Source: Brevundimonas vitisensis (GTDB lineage Bacteria; Pseudomonadota; Alphaproteobacteria; Caulobacterales; Caulobacteraceae). Taken from it: a DNA stretch of 64,000 nt. Shown here piece by piece: positions 54,139 through 62,264 of this stretch. A model generated the notes under the pieces. It had not been told where the DNA came from. It worked only from the letters and a program-made list of their open reading frames with translations, and did not search any database. Where the stretch lies: the NCBI RefSeq assembly GCF_016656965.1, contig NZ_CP067977.1:2132501-2196500 (forward strand), given 5' to 3'. Each line of letters starts with the position of its first letter. Within the stretch, counting starts at the first letter, position 1. The translations under genes were made by a program, and so were the position numbers.

Positions 54139-55533
54139 ATGAGAAACGGCATGCTGGACGCCGCTGCGGGTGCACCGGATCGGACGCTGAACACTTCGGG
54201 CAACGGTCTGGGTTATCAGGCGAGCAACGCGTCCAAGTGGAGCGACCGCCCCTGGCTCGATCCGATCGAGGCCGCACCGCGCGACCAGATCGAGGCCAGG
54301 CAGGAAGCGATGCTGCTGGAGCAGATGCAATGGATCGCGACCCGGTCGGCGGTAGTGCGTGAACTGTGGGCCGCGGCGGGGGTGGATCCGCTGAGCATTG
54401 TCTCGCTCGCCGACTTCAAGACCAGGGCTCCCTTCATGGACAAGGATGCGATCCGCGCCTTCCGCGACCGGACGGGCGATCCGTTCGGCGGGGTTCTGTG
54501 TGTCGATCGCGACGAACTGCACAACATCGGGTCCAGTTCCGGCACCACGGGTGATCCGACCATCTTTGCCGAGCGTTGGGACCGGGGGTATGAGGGGCCG
54601 TTCACCCCGCGCGAATACTGGATGCTGGGCCTTCGCCCTGGCGACTATGTGCTGGAGATGAGCACGGTCATGCGCGGCATCGGTCATCGCATCACCCGTG
54701 CCGCCGGGGCCATTCCCCTGCTGCTGAATCACGATCCCAACGAGGTGGAGACGGCGGTCGATCTGATCCTGAAATACCGCCCGACGATCTTCTTTCACCT
54801 GTCGTCCCCGGTCATCTACGGGCTGGAACGGATGGAGCGCGAGAAGGGGATCGACATGGTCGACCTGTTCTCCAGCTTCCGCGCCTGCGTCTATGGCGGG
54901 GAGCCGATCGGACCGCGCATGCAGGCGACGCTGGATCGCTGGGGGGCCAAGGTGTTCGAATTCTCCAGTCTGGGGGATTCCGGGACCATCTGGGAATGCG
55001 AGCACGGCGATGGCTTCCATGCCTGGGAGGACATCGGCCTGGTCGAGGTGCTGAAGCCAGGCACGGATGAACCGGTGGCGGACGGCGAGGGGGGCGAGTT
55101 GGTCGTGACCGCCCTGCACAACAAGACCGATCCCCTGATCCGCTATCGCTCGGGCGACTTTGTGCGCTTCACCCGCGCGCCCTGCGCCTGCGGCCGGACC
55201 CATGTGCGTCTTTGGCCGCTGGGACGGCTGGGTGACGAGGTGGTGGTGAACGGCAGGTCGGTCCTGCCGCGCGATGTCTGGACCGCAGTGGAACAGGTTG
55301 CCGAAACGTCCGCCGGACTATTCCAGATCATTCGGCCCCAGCGCGAACTGTCAGAATTGAAGCTGAGGGTCGGCTATGACGGCGATCCGCCCGATCATGC
55401 CGATGTCGCCCGCCGCGTCGCCGACGAGGTCGAGGCCCGTGTCGGTGTCCGCCCGCAGGTCGAGCTGACGCCCAACAGCGAGCTGATCAAACTGGGTCCG
55501 CCGCACAAGATTCCTCGTGTCGCAAAGGCCTGA
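54139..55533 (+). CDS. CoA ligase of the phenylacetate-CoA ligase (PaaK) type
   Basis: 464 residues of the PaaK-type adenylating fold: GSSSGTTGDPTIF (P-loop), YGGEPIGPRM, FSSLGDSGTIWE near the AMP pocket, YRSGDFVRF, and the C-terminal Lys in GPPHKIPRVAKA. It activates a carboxylic acid to its CoA ester through an acyl-AMP. The acid is probably the entry substrate of the catabolic block. The start could be 54139 or 54151. It overlaps the next gene by one base. Confidence 0.9.
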   Translation: MRNGMLDAAAGAPDRTLNTSGNGLGYQASNASKWSDRPWLDPIEAAPRDQIEARQEAMLLEQMQWIATRSAVVRELWAAAGVDPLSIVSLADFKTRAPFMDKDAIRAFRDRTGDPFGGVLCVDRDELHNIGSSSGTTGDPTIFAERWDRGYEGPFTPREYWMLGLRPGDYVLEMSTVMRGIGHRITRAAGAIPLLLNHDPNEVETAVDLILKYRPTIFFHLSSPVIYGLERMEREKGIDMVDLFSSFRACVYGGEPIGPRMQATLDRWGAKVFEFSSLGDSGTIWECEHGDGFHAWEDIGLVEVLKPGTDEPVADGEGGELVVTALHNKTDPLIRYRSGDFVRFTRAPCACGRTHVRLWPLGRLGDEVVVNGRSVLPRDVWTAVEQVAETSAGLFQIIRPQRELSELKLRVGYDGDPPDHADVARRVADEVEARVGVRPQVELTPNSELIKLGPPHKIPRVAKA

Positions 55534-56231
55534 TGATGAGCCTCGCCCCCCAATCCGCCTGGACCGCCTACGACCCAGACGCCCCCGACGCCCTGTGGGC
55601 CATCGGCACAGCCTCCTCAGCCGGAGGCCCCGTCGAATATGCCCTGTCGAACCGCGATGTTGAGGCCGACGCCCTATGGGCCGCGCGTCAACTGGATGCC
55701 CTGGGTGTCGGCCAGGGGTCGCTGATCGACCTGATCCACAACTATCGCGAGGGCGGACAGTTCTGGCCCTTCTATCTGGCGGCCTTGCGGATCGGCGCCG
55801 TCGTGCTGAACGGCATGGCGACACCGTGGGATGTCAGTCGCACCGAAATGTATGCGCGCCGTTTCGATCTGCAGGTCCTGATGGGGGCTGGCGGTCAGAC
55901 AGTGGAGGGGCTGGGCAGCTTCGGCTTTGACCCTGCAGCGGTGCTGCGACGCACCCAGGTCCTGGTCGCGCGCGAGGAGGCGGTGCCGGGCCTGCGTGAG
56001 ATGGGGCTGGACCCGCACAGCCTGGCCTTTCTGGGGCCGCTCGTCCTGATCACCTCTCCGGGTGAGGCTGGCGCACCCTATGACGCGGATCAATGGACCG
56101 TCGCCGCCGACGCCGCCGGGCACCTGCGGGTGACGTCTGCCGCCGCGCGCGCCTGCGGCTTCGTCGATCTGGACACCGGGCGGACGGGGCGGGTTGTCGA
56201 TGGCCGCATCCATCTCGATCCGGCGTCATGA
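55533..56231 (+). CDS. Truncated AMP-binding (acyl-CoA synthetase N-terminal) protein
   Basis: 232 residues. It resembles only the first subdomain of an AMP-forming ligase: ADALWAARQLDALGVGQGSL, then FWPFYLAALRIGAVVLNG. The catalytic SSGTTG loop, the GEP segment and the C-terminal lid are absent. The ATG overlaps the PaaK-type gene stop and its own stop overlaps the next start, so it is kept as an operon member, perhaps a partner subunit, rather than decaying. No frameshifted remainder is seen downstream. Confidence 0.65.
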   Translation: MMSLAPQSAWTAYDPDAPDALWAIGTASSAGGPVEYALSNRDVEADALWAARQLDALGVGQGSLIDLIHNYREGGQFWPFYLAALRIGAVVLNGMATPWDVSRTEMYARRFDLQVLMGAGGQTVEGLGSFGFDPAAVLRRTQVLVAREEAVPGLREMGLDPHSLAFLGPLVLITSPGEAGAPYDADQWTVAADAAGHLRVTSAAARACGFVDLDTGRTGRVVDGRIHLDPAS

Positions 56232-56785
56232 GTCAGCCGGACCTGCTGGCCCGACTGGAACGGGTCGAGGCGCAGCTGGCGATCCAGCAACTGGCCATTC
56301 GTTATGCCATGGCGGTGGACGCCCGGGACATCGATACCTGGCTGGGGCTGTTCGTCGACGACATCGACTGCGGACGCCGGGGTCGGGGGCGAGAGGCCCT
56401 ACGAACCTTCATCGAGCCGGCCACGCGCGACTTCTATCGTACCGTTCATTCCATCACCGGCCATGCCATCGATGCGATCGAGGGTGACCGGGCCAGGGGG
56501 CGGGTCTATTGCCGGGCAGAGCACGAATACGGCGACCAGTGGATCGTCATGGCCTGCGTCTACCACGACACCTATGAGCGCCGGGACGGGACCTGGTATT
56601 TCGCGGGGCGGGAAGAGGACTTCTTTTACACCTGCGATGTGCTGGAAAGGCCGCAGGACGTCGACTTCGCGCGGTGGCCGGGGCCCGCGCCGAAACACAA
56701 TCCGCCGATGATGCTGCCGCGCTTTCCGAACTGGCAGACCTTCTGGAGCGGTACCGACGTGTCGGCCATCAGCCGCAAGCCCTGA
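56228..56785 (+). CDS. NTF2/SnoaL-fold dehydratase-like protein
   Basis: 185 residues, one cone-shaped NTF2 fold. Tyr26, Asp31 and His79 have the same spacing as the Tyr30/Asp35/His83 triad that I recall for the bile-acid 7alpha-dehydratase BaiE. Near the N-terminus is LAIRYAMAVDARDIDTW and later HSITGHAIDAIEGDRA. It may remove water from a hydroxylated ring or a 3-hydroxyacyl group. Its ATG overlaps the upstream stop codon. SnoaL-fold isomerase is the alternative. Confidence 0.75.
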   Translation: MSQPDLLARLERVEAQLAIQQLAIRYAMAVDARDIDTWLGLFVDDIDCGRRGRGREALRTFIEPATRDFYRTVHSITGHAIDAIEGDRARGRVYCRAEHEYGDQWIVMACVYHDTYERRDGTWYFAGREEDFFYTCDVLERPQDVDFARWPGPAPKHNPPMMLPRFPNWQTFWSGTDVSAISRKP

Positions 56786-56791
56786 TCGCCC

Positions 56792-57598
56792 TCAGGTTCC
56801 GGCCAGGAAGTCGCGAAGGTCGGGCATGTGTCCCTGGTGGCTCTGCGCCCCGCCATCGACGCTGTAGACCTGGCCATTGACGAAGCCCGCCTCGTCGCTG
56901 GCCAGATAGACCGCCATCCAGCCGATGTCGTCGGGGCGACCGCCGCGGGTGACCACGTTCTGACGCATCAGCGCCTTTTCCAGCTTGGCCCGGCGGTCGT
57001 CGACCACCGGCTTGGTCGGGATGTAGCCGGGCGAAATGGCGTTGCAGCGCACCCCCTGGATTCCGTGCTGGGCCGCCACATAGCGGGTCAAGGTCGCCAG
57101 ACCAGCTTTTGAACAGGCGTAGGCCGTATTGGCCAGGTCCCCCAGGTTCATCGAGTTGGAGCAGATATTGATGATGGCTCCCGATCCCTGCGCCACCATG
57201 TGCGGCACGGCCTCGCGGCACATCAGCATGGGCCCGCGCAGATTGATGGCCATCAGCCTGTCCCACAGGTCGCTGGTCTGTTTCAGCAGGGGGCCGTCCT
57301 GGGTCGCGGCCAGGACCGTGGCGGCGGCATTGTTGACCACCACATCCAGTCGCCCGAACCGGTCGACCGTCTGGGCCACCAGGGCCTTGATCGAGTTTTC
57401 AGATCCGATGTCGCCGATCAGGGCGACCGCGTCACCGCCCTCGCTCCGCAGCCGCTCGGCCAAGGTCTCGGCCTTGTCCAGGTCGATGTCGGCGATGACC
57501 ACGCGCGCGCCCTGCGACACGAACAGCGCGGCAGTTCCAGCCCCGATCCCCGACGCCGCCCCGGTGATGATCGACACTTTTCCGGCCAGCCGTGTCAT
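56792..57598 (-). CDS. Short-chain dehydrogenase
   Basis: 268 residues, classical SDR: TGAASGIGAGTAAL, the VVNNAAATV turn, catalytic Ser in INICSNSMNLGD, and YACSKAGLATLTRY with Tyr-x-x-x-Lys. It is family-typical and convergent with the NTF2 gene. The start ATG 57598 removes a long non-homologous extension. Role inferred as a hydroxy/keto oxidoreductase in the same catabolic block. Confidence 0.88.
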   Translation of the reverse strand: MTRLAGKVSIITGAASGIGAGTAALFVSQGARVVIADIDLDKAETLAERLRSEGGDAVALIGDIGSENSIKALVAQTVDRFGRLDVVVNNAAATVLAATQDGPLLKQTSDLWDRLMAINLRGPMLMCREAVPHMVAQGSGAIINICSNSMNLGDLANTAYACSKAGLATLTRYVAAQHGIQGVRCNAISPGYIPTKPVVDDRRAKLEKALMRQNVVTRGGRPDDIGWMAVYLASDEAGFVNGQVYSVDGGAQSHQGHMPDLRDFLAGT

Positions 57599-57754
57599 GC
57601 TCGTCTCCCGCGCCACTGCGTGCTGCAGACTATGGGCTGGTTCGACCAGCGTCGCGACGCCGCTGTCCGTGATCGCAACAGCGATAGCCGCAGGCCCACA
57701 GTGGCGCGCATCGCGATGACGTGGGAGGCAGGCCATGACCAGACGGAAGACGCC

Positions 57755-58198
57755 ATGATCGATCACAGTCATATCGGGGCCGAGACGGAGGAGGTGTCCA
57801 TCCTCGTCGAACAGAGCCAGCTGAAGCTGTTCTGCCAGGCGACCGGCGAGACGAATGCCGTTTTCTGGGACGCCGAGGCGGCGCGGGCAGCGGGGCTGGA
57901 CGCGGTGCCGACGCCGCCGACCTATGCCCAGACCCTGCTGAACCTCAGCCCGTTCAGGACCAATCTGGTCCTGGATGTGATGCAGGTCGACCTAGCGCGT
58001 ATGCTGCATGGGGAACAGGCGTTCGAGCATCATCACCCGATCCGGGTGGGTGACACCGTGCGACTGAAGCAGCGGGTTGCCGACATCTATGACAAGAAGG
58101 GCGGTGCGCTGGAGTTCATCGTTCTGGAAACGGTCGCCCGCAATCAGGACGACGTCGTCTGCTGCACGCTGAAAAGCGTCGCTGTGGTCCGGAACTGA
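57755..58198 (+). CDS. MaoC-like hot-dog protein lacking the hydratase residues
   Basis: 147 residues, MaoC N-terminal type: LKLFCQATGETNAVFWDAEAARAAG, then HHHPIRVGDTVRLKQRVADIYDKKGGALEF. In hydratases the catalytic motif is D-x-N-P-x-H; here it reads E-T-N-A-V-F, with the catalytic His replaced by Phe. It lies 7 nt before a MaoC gene that keeps the motif, so the two probably form a heteromer, as ChsH1/ChsH2 do. Confidence 0.82.
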   Translation: MIDHSHIGAETEEVSILVEQSQLKLFCQATGETNAVFWDAEAARAAGLDAVPTPPTYAQTLLNLSPFRTNLVLDVMQVDLARMLHGEQAFEHHHPIRVGDTVRLKQRVADIYDKKGGALEFIVLETVARNQDDVVCCTLKSVAVVRN

Positions 58199-58205
58199 GG
58201 CCGCC

Positions 58206-58625
58206 ATGAAAGCAATCGATCTGTCGAATGTCGCCGTCGGCGATGCCCTGCCCACCCTGACGACGGAACCGGTCACCCCGCTGACGCTGGCCCTGTTCGC
58301 GGGTGGATCGGGCGATCACAACCCGATCCACCTGGATCCGGAGTTCGCGGCCTCGGGCGGATTCCCCGAGGTCTTTGCCCACGGCATGCTGTCAATGGCC
58401 TATCTGGGACGCGCCCTGACCGACTGGGCGGGGCCGACCGCGGTGCGGTCGTTCAGCGTGCGGTTCGCCGCCATCACACCCTTGCGGGCCCGCCTGGCCT
58501 GTGGCGGCGAGGTGGTGGAGATTCTGGGGCGGGACGGTGAGCGCCTGGCCAGGCTGACGGTGACGGCTGCTGTCGTGGACGGGCCGGTGACCTTGATGGG
58601 CGATGCTCTGGTCCGGATTGCTTGA
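58206..58625 (+). CDS. MaoC-like enoyl-CoA hydratase
   Basis: 139 residues, hot-dog fold with the hydratase-2 motif G-D-H-N-P-I-H-L-D (Asp37, His42), then FPEVFAHGMLSMAYLGRALTDW. It hydrates 2-enoyl-CoA. Together with the adjacent degenerate MaoC it resembles split heteromeric steroid side-chain hydratases. Confidence 0.88.
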   Translation: MKAIDLSNVAVGDALPTLTTEPVTPLTLALFAGGSGDHNPIHLDPEFAASGGFPEVFAHGMLSMAYLGRALTDWAGPTAVRSFSVRFAAITPLRARLACGGEVVEILGRDGERLARLTVTAAVVDGPVTLMGDALVRIA

Positions 58626-58628
58626 GCC

Positions 58629-59774
58629 GTGGACCTGAGTTTTTCGCCCGAGGACAATGCCTTTCGCGATGAGGTCCGCGCCTTCATCGCAAGCGAGCTG
58701 TCGCCCGAGACGCGGCGCCGGGTCGAAGAAGGGCGCGCCCTGACCAAGGCCGATGTGGTCGACTGGCAGCGGACCCTGAACGCGCGCGGATGGGCCACAC
58801 CCAGCTGGCCAGCCTCTGCCGGAGGGCCGGGCTGGACTGCTGTGCAGCGATACATCTTCATGGATGAGCTCTATGCCGCCAGCGCGCCGGAGCCCCTGTC
58901 CTTCAATGTATCGATGATCGGACCGGTCCTGATCGAATACGGCAATCAGGACCAGAAGGAACGGTTCCTGAAGGCCACCGCCAATCTGGACATCTGGTGG
59001 GCCCAAGGGTTTTCCGAGCCGGGGGCAGGGTCGGATCTGGCTGCCTTGTCGACGACAGCGGAGAGAGATGGCGATCACTACGTCGTCAATGGCCAGAAGC
59101 TGTGGCAGGGCATGGCCCACCGGGCCGACTGGATGTTCACCCTGGTCCGCACCGATCCGGCGGCCCCCAAGAAGCAGGGGGGTATCAGCTTTCTGCTGAT
59201 CGATCTGAGGTCGCCGGGCATCACCATCCGGCCCATCATCACGATCGACGGTCGGCATGAGGTGAATGAGGTCTTTCTGGACGATGTCCGCGTGCCCGTG
59301 GCCGACCGGATCGGCGAGGAGAACCAGGGCTGGACCTATGCCAAATACCTTTTGTCCAACGAGCGCACCGGCATCGCGCGCATCGGCATGACGCGGCGGG
59401 TGCTGGCGCGCGTGCGCGATGCGCTGGGTGCCTCCGGGGCCGAAGGTCGGTATGGGCGGGAGGCCGATGCCATCGAGGCGGAGTTGAAGGCGCTGGAGAT
59501 CACCCAGTTGCGGGTGCTGGCGGCCCAGGCCGCGGGTCAGACCGATCCGCGATCCTCAATCCTGAAGATCAAGGGAACGGAGCTGCGTCAGGCGGCGTCG
59601 GAACTGCTGATGCGTGTCATCGGACCGGCAGGGCTGGAGTTCGTCTATGAGGGCGAGGGAGAGGCCCCCTTCGAGGCGGCATCCAACTATTTCACCCTGC
59701 GGGCCGCCTCCATCTATGGCGGGGCGTCAGAGGTGCAGAAGAACATCATCGCCTCCAGCGTGCTGGGGCTGTGA
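58629..59774 (+). CDS. Acyl-CoA dehydrogenase, catalytic-type subunit
   Basis: 381 residues. Middle domain WWAQGFSEPGAGSDLAALST, loop KLWQGMAHRADWMFTLVRTD, Glu-Arg in LLSNERTGIARIG, and C-terminal SIYGGASEVQKNIIASSVLGL. It uses a GTG start (58629) three nt after the MaoC gene. It forms a pair with the next ACAD gene, which lacks these motifs. Likely a heteromeric ACAD for a bulky substrate. Confidence 0.92.
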   Translation: MDLSFSPEDNAFRDEVRAFIASELSPETRRRVEEGRALTKADVVDWQRTLNARGWATPSWPASAGGPGWTAVQRYIFMDELYAASAPEPLSFNVSMIGPVLIEYGNQDQKERFLKATANLDIWWAQGFSEPGAGSDLAALSTTAERDGDHYVVNGQKLWQGMAHRADWMFTLVRTDPAAPKKQGGISFLLIDLRSPGITIRPIITIDGRHEVNEVFLDDVRVPVADRIGEENQGWTYAKYLLSNERTGIARIGMTRRVLARVRDALGASGAEGRYGREADAIEAELKALEITQLRVLAAQAAGQTDPRSSILKIKGTELRQAASELLMRVIGPAGLEFVYEGEGEAPFEAASNYFTLRAASIYGGASEVQKNIIASSVLGL

Positions 59775-60775
59775 GCATGAATTTCGACCTGACCGAAGAC
59801 CAGGCCATGCTGAAGGACACCGCCGAGCGGCTGTTCGCCGAGGCGGCGGACGGGGCCGGCGTTTGGGCGCGGATGGCCGAGATGGGCCTGCTGGCCGCGC
59901 CCTTTGCCGAGGATGACGGCGGTCTGGGCCTGGGGCCGGTGGAAACGATGATCGTAGGCGAGGCGATGGGCCGGGCGCAGGCAGTGACGCCCTATGCCGG
60001 TGCCATCACTGCCGCTGGAACGGCATTGCGGCTTGCGGACCGTGCGCCCGAGGGCCTGATCGCGGCCCTGGCTGGTGGGGAGAAGCGGGTCGCCTGGGCC
60101 TGCGACGGCGATTTGGCGGCCACGACAACGCTCGACGGCTGGCGGCTGTCGGGCCACAAGATCAATGTCGACCATGCGGCGGGCGCAGACGCTTTCGTGG
60201 TCACAGCTCTGGATGGTGCAAGTCCGTTGGTGCTGATCGTGACGGCGGATGCGGCAGGGCTGACCCAGCGCGACTACCGCCTGTTCGACGGGGCGGCGGC
60301 GTCAGAACTCCGTTTCGAGGGTGTGGGTCCGACAGCCGTCCTGGCCGAGGGCGAGACGGCTGAGGCGCTGATCGCGCGGGCCGGGGAGCACCATACGGCG
60401 GCGCGGGCGGCTGAGGCCGTCGGCCTGATGCAGGCCGTGCTGGATGCGACGCTGGAGCATCTGAAAACCCGGCGTCAGTTCGGTATGACCCTGTCCAGCT
60501 TTCAGGCCCTTCGGCACAAGGCGGCGGATATGCTGGTGGCCCAGGAACAGGCCCGGTCCATGGCGATGTTCGCGGCGCTGTCCGTCGAAGATCCGGATGC
60601 GGACGTCAGGCGCAAGGCCCTGAGCCAAGTCCGGTCGGTGGTGGGCAAGGCGGCGCGTCTGGTCGCCCAGACAGGGGTTCAGCTGCACGGCGGTATCGGG
60701 GTCACCGAAGAACACCCCGTCGGGCGCGCCTCCCGTCGCTTGACGCTGATCGATCTGGAGATGGAACGCGGATGA
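59771..60775 (+). CDS. Acyl-CoA dehydrogenase-like partner subunit
   Basis: 334 residues, shorter than standard. It has KTRRQFGMTLSSFQALRHKAADMLV and GVQLHGGIGVTEEHPVGRASRRL, but the Glu-Arg helix of the catalytic-type neighbour is not evident: the corresponding stretch reads GEHHTAARAAEAVG. The GTG at 59771 overlaps the previous stop (GTGA); an ATG lies two codons later. Likely the non-catalytic half of a heteromer with 58629-59774. Confidence 0.85.
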   Translation: MSMNFDLTEDQAMLKDTAERLFAEAADGAGVWARMAEMGLLAAPFAEDDGGLGLGPVETMIVGEAMGRAQAVTPYAGAITAAGTALRLADRAPEGLIAALAGGEKRVAWACDGDLAATTTLDGWRLSGHKINVDHAAGADAFVVTALDGASPLVLIVTADAAGLTQRDYRLFDGAAASELRFEGVGPTAVLAEGETAEALIARAGEHHTAARAAEAVGLMQAVLDATLEHLKTRRQFGMTLSSFQALRHKAADMLVAQEQARSMAMFAALSVEDPDADVRRKALSQVRSVVGKAARLVAQTGVQLHGGIGVTEEHPVGRASRRLTLIDLEMERG

Positions 60776-61476
60776 CCGGCGCAGTGCGCCCCCTCGACGG
60801 CGAACTGGCCCTGATCGTCACGCACGGCCTGTCCATCATCGCGGGGGTGGCCGAAGGTCTGGACGATGCGGGGGCGGATGTCCGGGTTGTGGCGGACCCG
60901 CGCCTGTCGGGATCGCGCGATCTGGTCAGGGAGGTTTTGCTGGAGGCCCTGGATGGCCGCGTGCCTGCTTTGGTGGTGGTCAGTCTGCTGAACCATGATG
61001 TCGCAGATCAGCGACCCATGGCGGACCAGAGCCCTGCCGACTGGCGGACCGGGGCTATCGCGCCGATCCGTATGGCCATGCAGGTCCTCAGCGTCCTGGG
61101 CGAGGTGATGAAGCCCGCCGGTCGGGGAAGTATCGTCTTCCTGGCCCCCTCGCTGTCGCTGGTCGGCGGCGACGGCCGCGTGGCCTTGGTGACGGCGCTG
61201 GAAGGGCAGCGGGGTCTGGTCAAGTCCGTGGCGCGCCAGTGGGGCGCAACCGGGGTGACGGTCAACTGGATCGCTGCGGCGCCGGTTGCCCTGTCGGATC
61301 AGTTTGCTGCGGCAACCCTGGCAACCAAGGGCGATGCCGTTCCTGTGGCGCTGGGACGCCGACCCAATGCACGGGCCGAGATCGCCTCGCTCGCGGCCTG
61401 GCTGGCCGGGCCGGGCGGGCGGGGCGTGACGGGGGCGACCCTGATGCTGGATGGCGGCGAATGGATGGTGCCATGA
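60772..61476 (+). CDS. Degenerate SDR-family protein (pseudoenzyme)
   Basis: 234 residues with an SDR ground plan but no active site. Where active SDRs have TGxxxGxG it reads VTHGLSIIAG; where Tyr-x-x-x-Lys should be it reads L-V-T-A-L. Conserved flanks QRGLVKSVARQWG and TGATLMLDGG make the alignment to the next gene clear. Start overlaps the ACAD stop and its stop overlaps the next SDR start, so it is a maintained operon member, probably a structural partner. Confidence 0.82.
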   Translation: MTGAVRPLDGELALIVTHGLSIIAGVAEGLDDAGADVRVVADPRLSGSRDLVREVLLEALDGRVPALVVVSLLNHDVADQRPMADQSPADWRTGAIAPIRMAMQVLSVLGEVMKPAGRGSIVFLAPSLSLVGGDGRVALVTALEGQRGLVKSVARQWGATGVTVNWIAAAPVALSDQFAAATLATKGDAVPVALGRRPNARAEIASLAAWLAGPGGRGVTGATLMLDGGEWMVP

Positions 61477-62264
61477 GCGCGATGGACTGGACCCCTGTGG
61501 CCGGTCTGCTGGCCGGACGCACGGCCCTGGTCACCGGGGCCAGTGGGGGTGTCGGGCGGGGTCTGGCACAGGCCCTGGCCCTGGCCGGGGCGTCCGTCAC
61601 GGTCGCGGCCCGCAGTCCGGTCGGCGGACACGAGACGGTGGCCCTGATAGACGCCGCCGGGGGACGGGCGCTGTTCGTGCCGACCGATGTCTGCGACGAC
61701 GTCGCCGTCCGGACGGCCGTCGATCGCACCGTTCAGGCTTTCGGTGGGCTGGACATTGTCGTGCACAATGCGGCCAGCACCCTTTCGAAGCCGACGCCGC
61801 TGGAAGCGATCGACGAAGCCTTGTGGCTGGAACAGGCCGGGGTGTCGCTGGACGCCCTGCATCACCTGGCTACAGCCTCCCTGCCGCACCTGCGGGGTAC
61901 CGGGCGCGGGCGTTTCCTGGTTCTGACCTCGGCCCAGGGGCAGCACGGGGGGGCGATGAACCCGGCCTATACGGCCCTGAAGGCGGCACAGAGAGGCTTC
62001 GTCAAATCACTGGCGCGCGAATGGGGTCCGCATGGAGTGGTCGTCAACGCCTTGGCTCCGGCGGCTCTGACCGATGCTGCGCGAACCTATCTGGAAGCCG
62101 ATCCGGACCGCACGCGCGAGGCGATGAAGAGTTTCCCTCTCGGGCGGATGGGCGACATGCGCGACGATATCGGACCGGCCGCCGTCGCCCTGTGCAGCGA
62201 TCTGTGGCGTTATGTGACCGGTCAGACCGTCAATGTGGACGGCGGCTATTACACCGCGCTTTAG
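61473..62264 (+). CDS. Short-chain dehydrogenase, canonical
   Basis: 263 residues with all SDR motifs: VTGASGGVGRGLAQAL, HNAASTL, Ser in LVLTSAQGQHGG, and Y-T-A-L-K. Its ATG overlaps the stop of the degenerate SDR, whose C-terminal half is alignable to it. It probably oxidises a 3-hydroxyacyl-CoA or ring hydroxyl. It ends convergently with the aldehyde dehydrogenase, overlapping by 4 nt. Confidence 0.9.
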   Translation: MSAMDWTPVAGLLAGRTALVTGASGGVGRGLAQALALAGASVTVAARSPVGGHETVALIDAAGGRALFVPTDVCDDVAVRTAVDRTVQAFGGLDIVVHNAASTLSKPTPLEAIDEALWLEQAGVSLDALHHLATASLPHLRGTGRGRFLVLTSAQGQHGGAMNPAYTALKAAQRGFVKSLAREWGPHGVVVNALAPAALTDAARTYLEADPDRTREAMKSFPLGRMGDMRDDIGPAAVALCSDLWRYVTGQTVNVDGGYYTAL

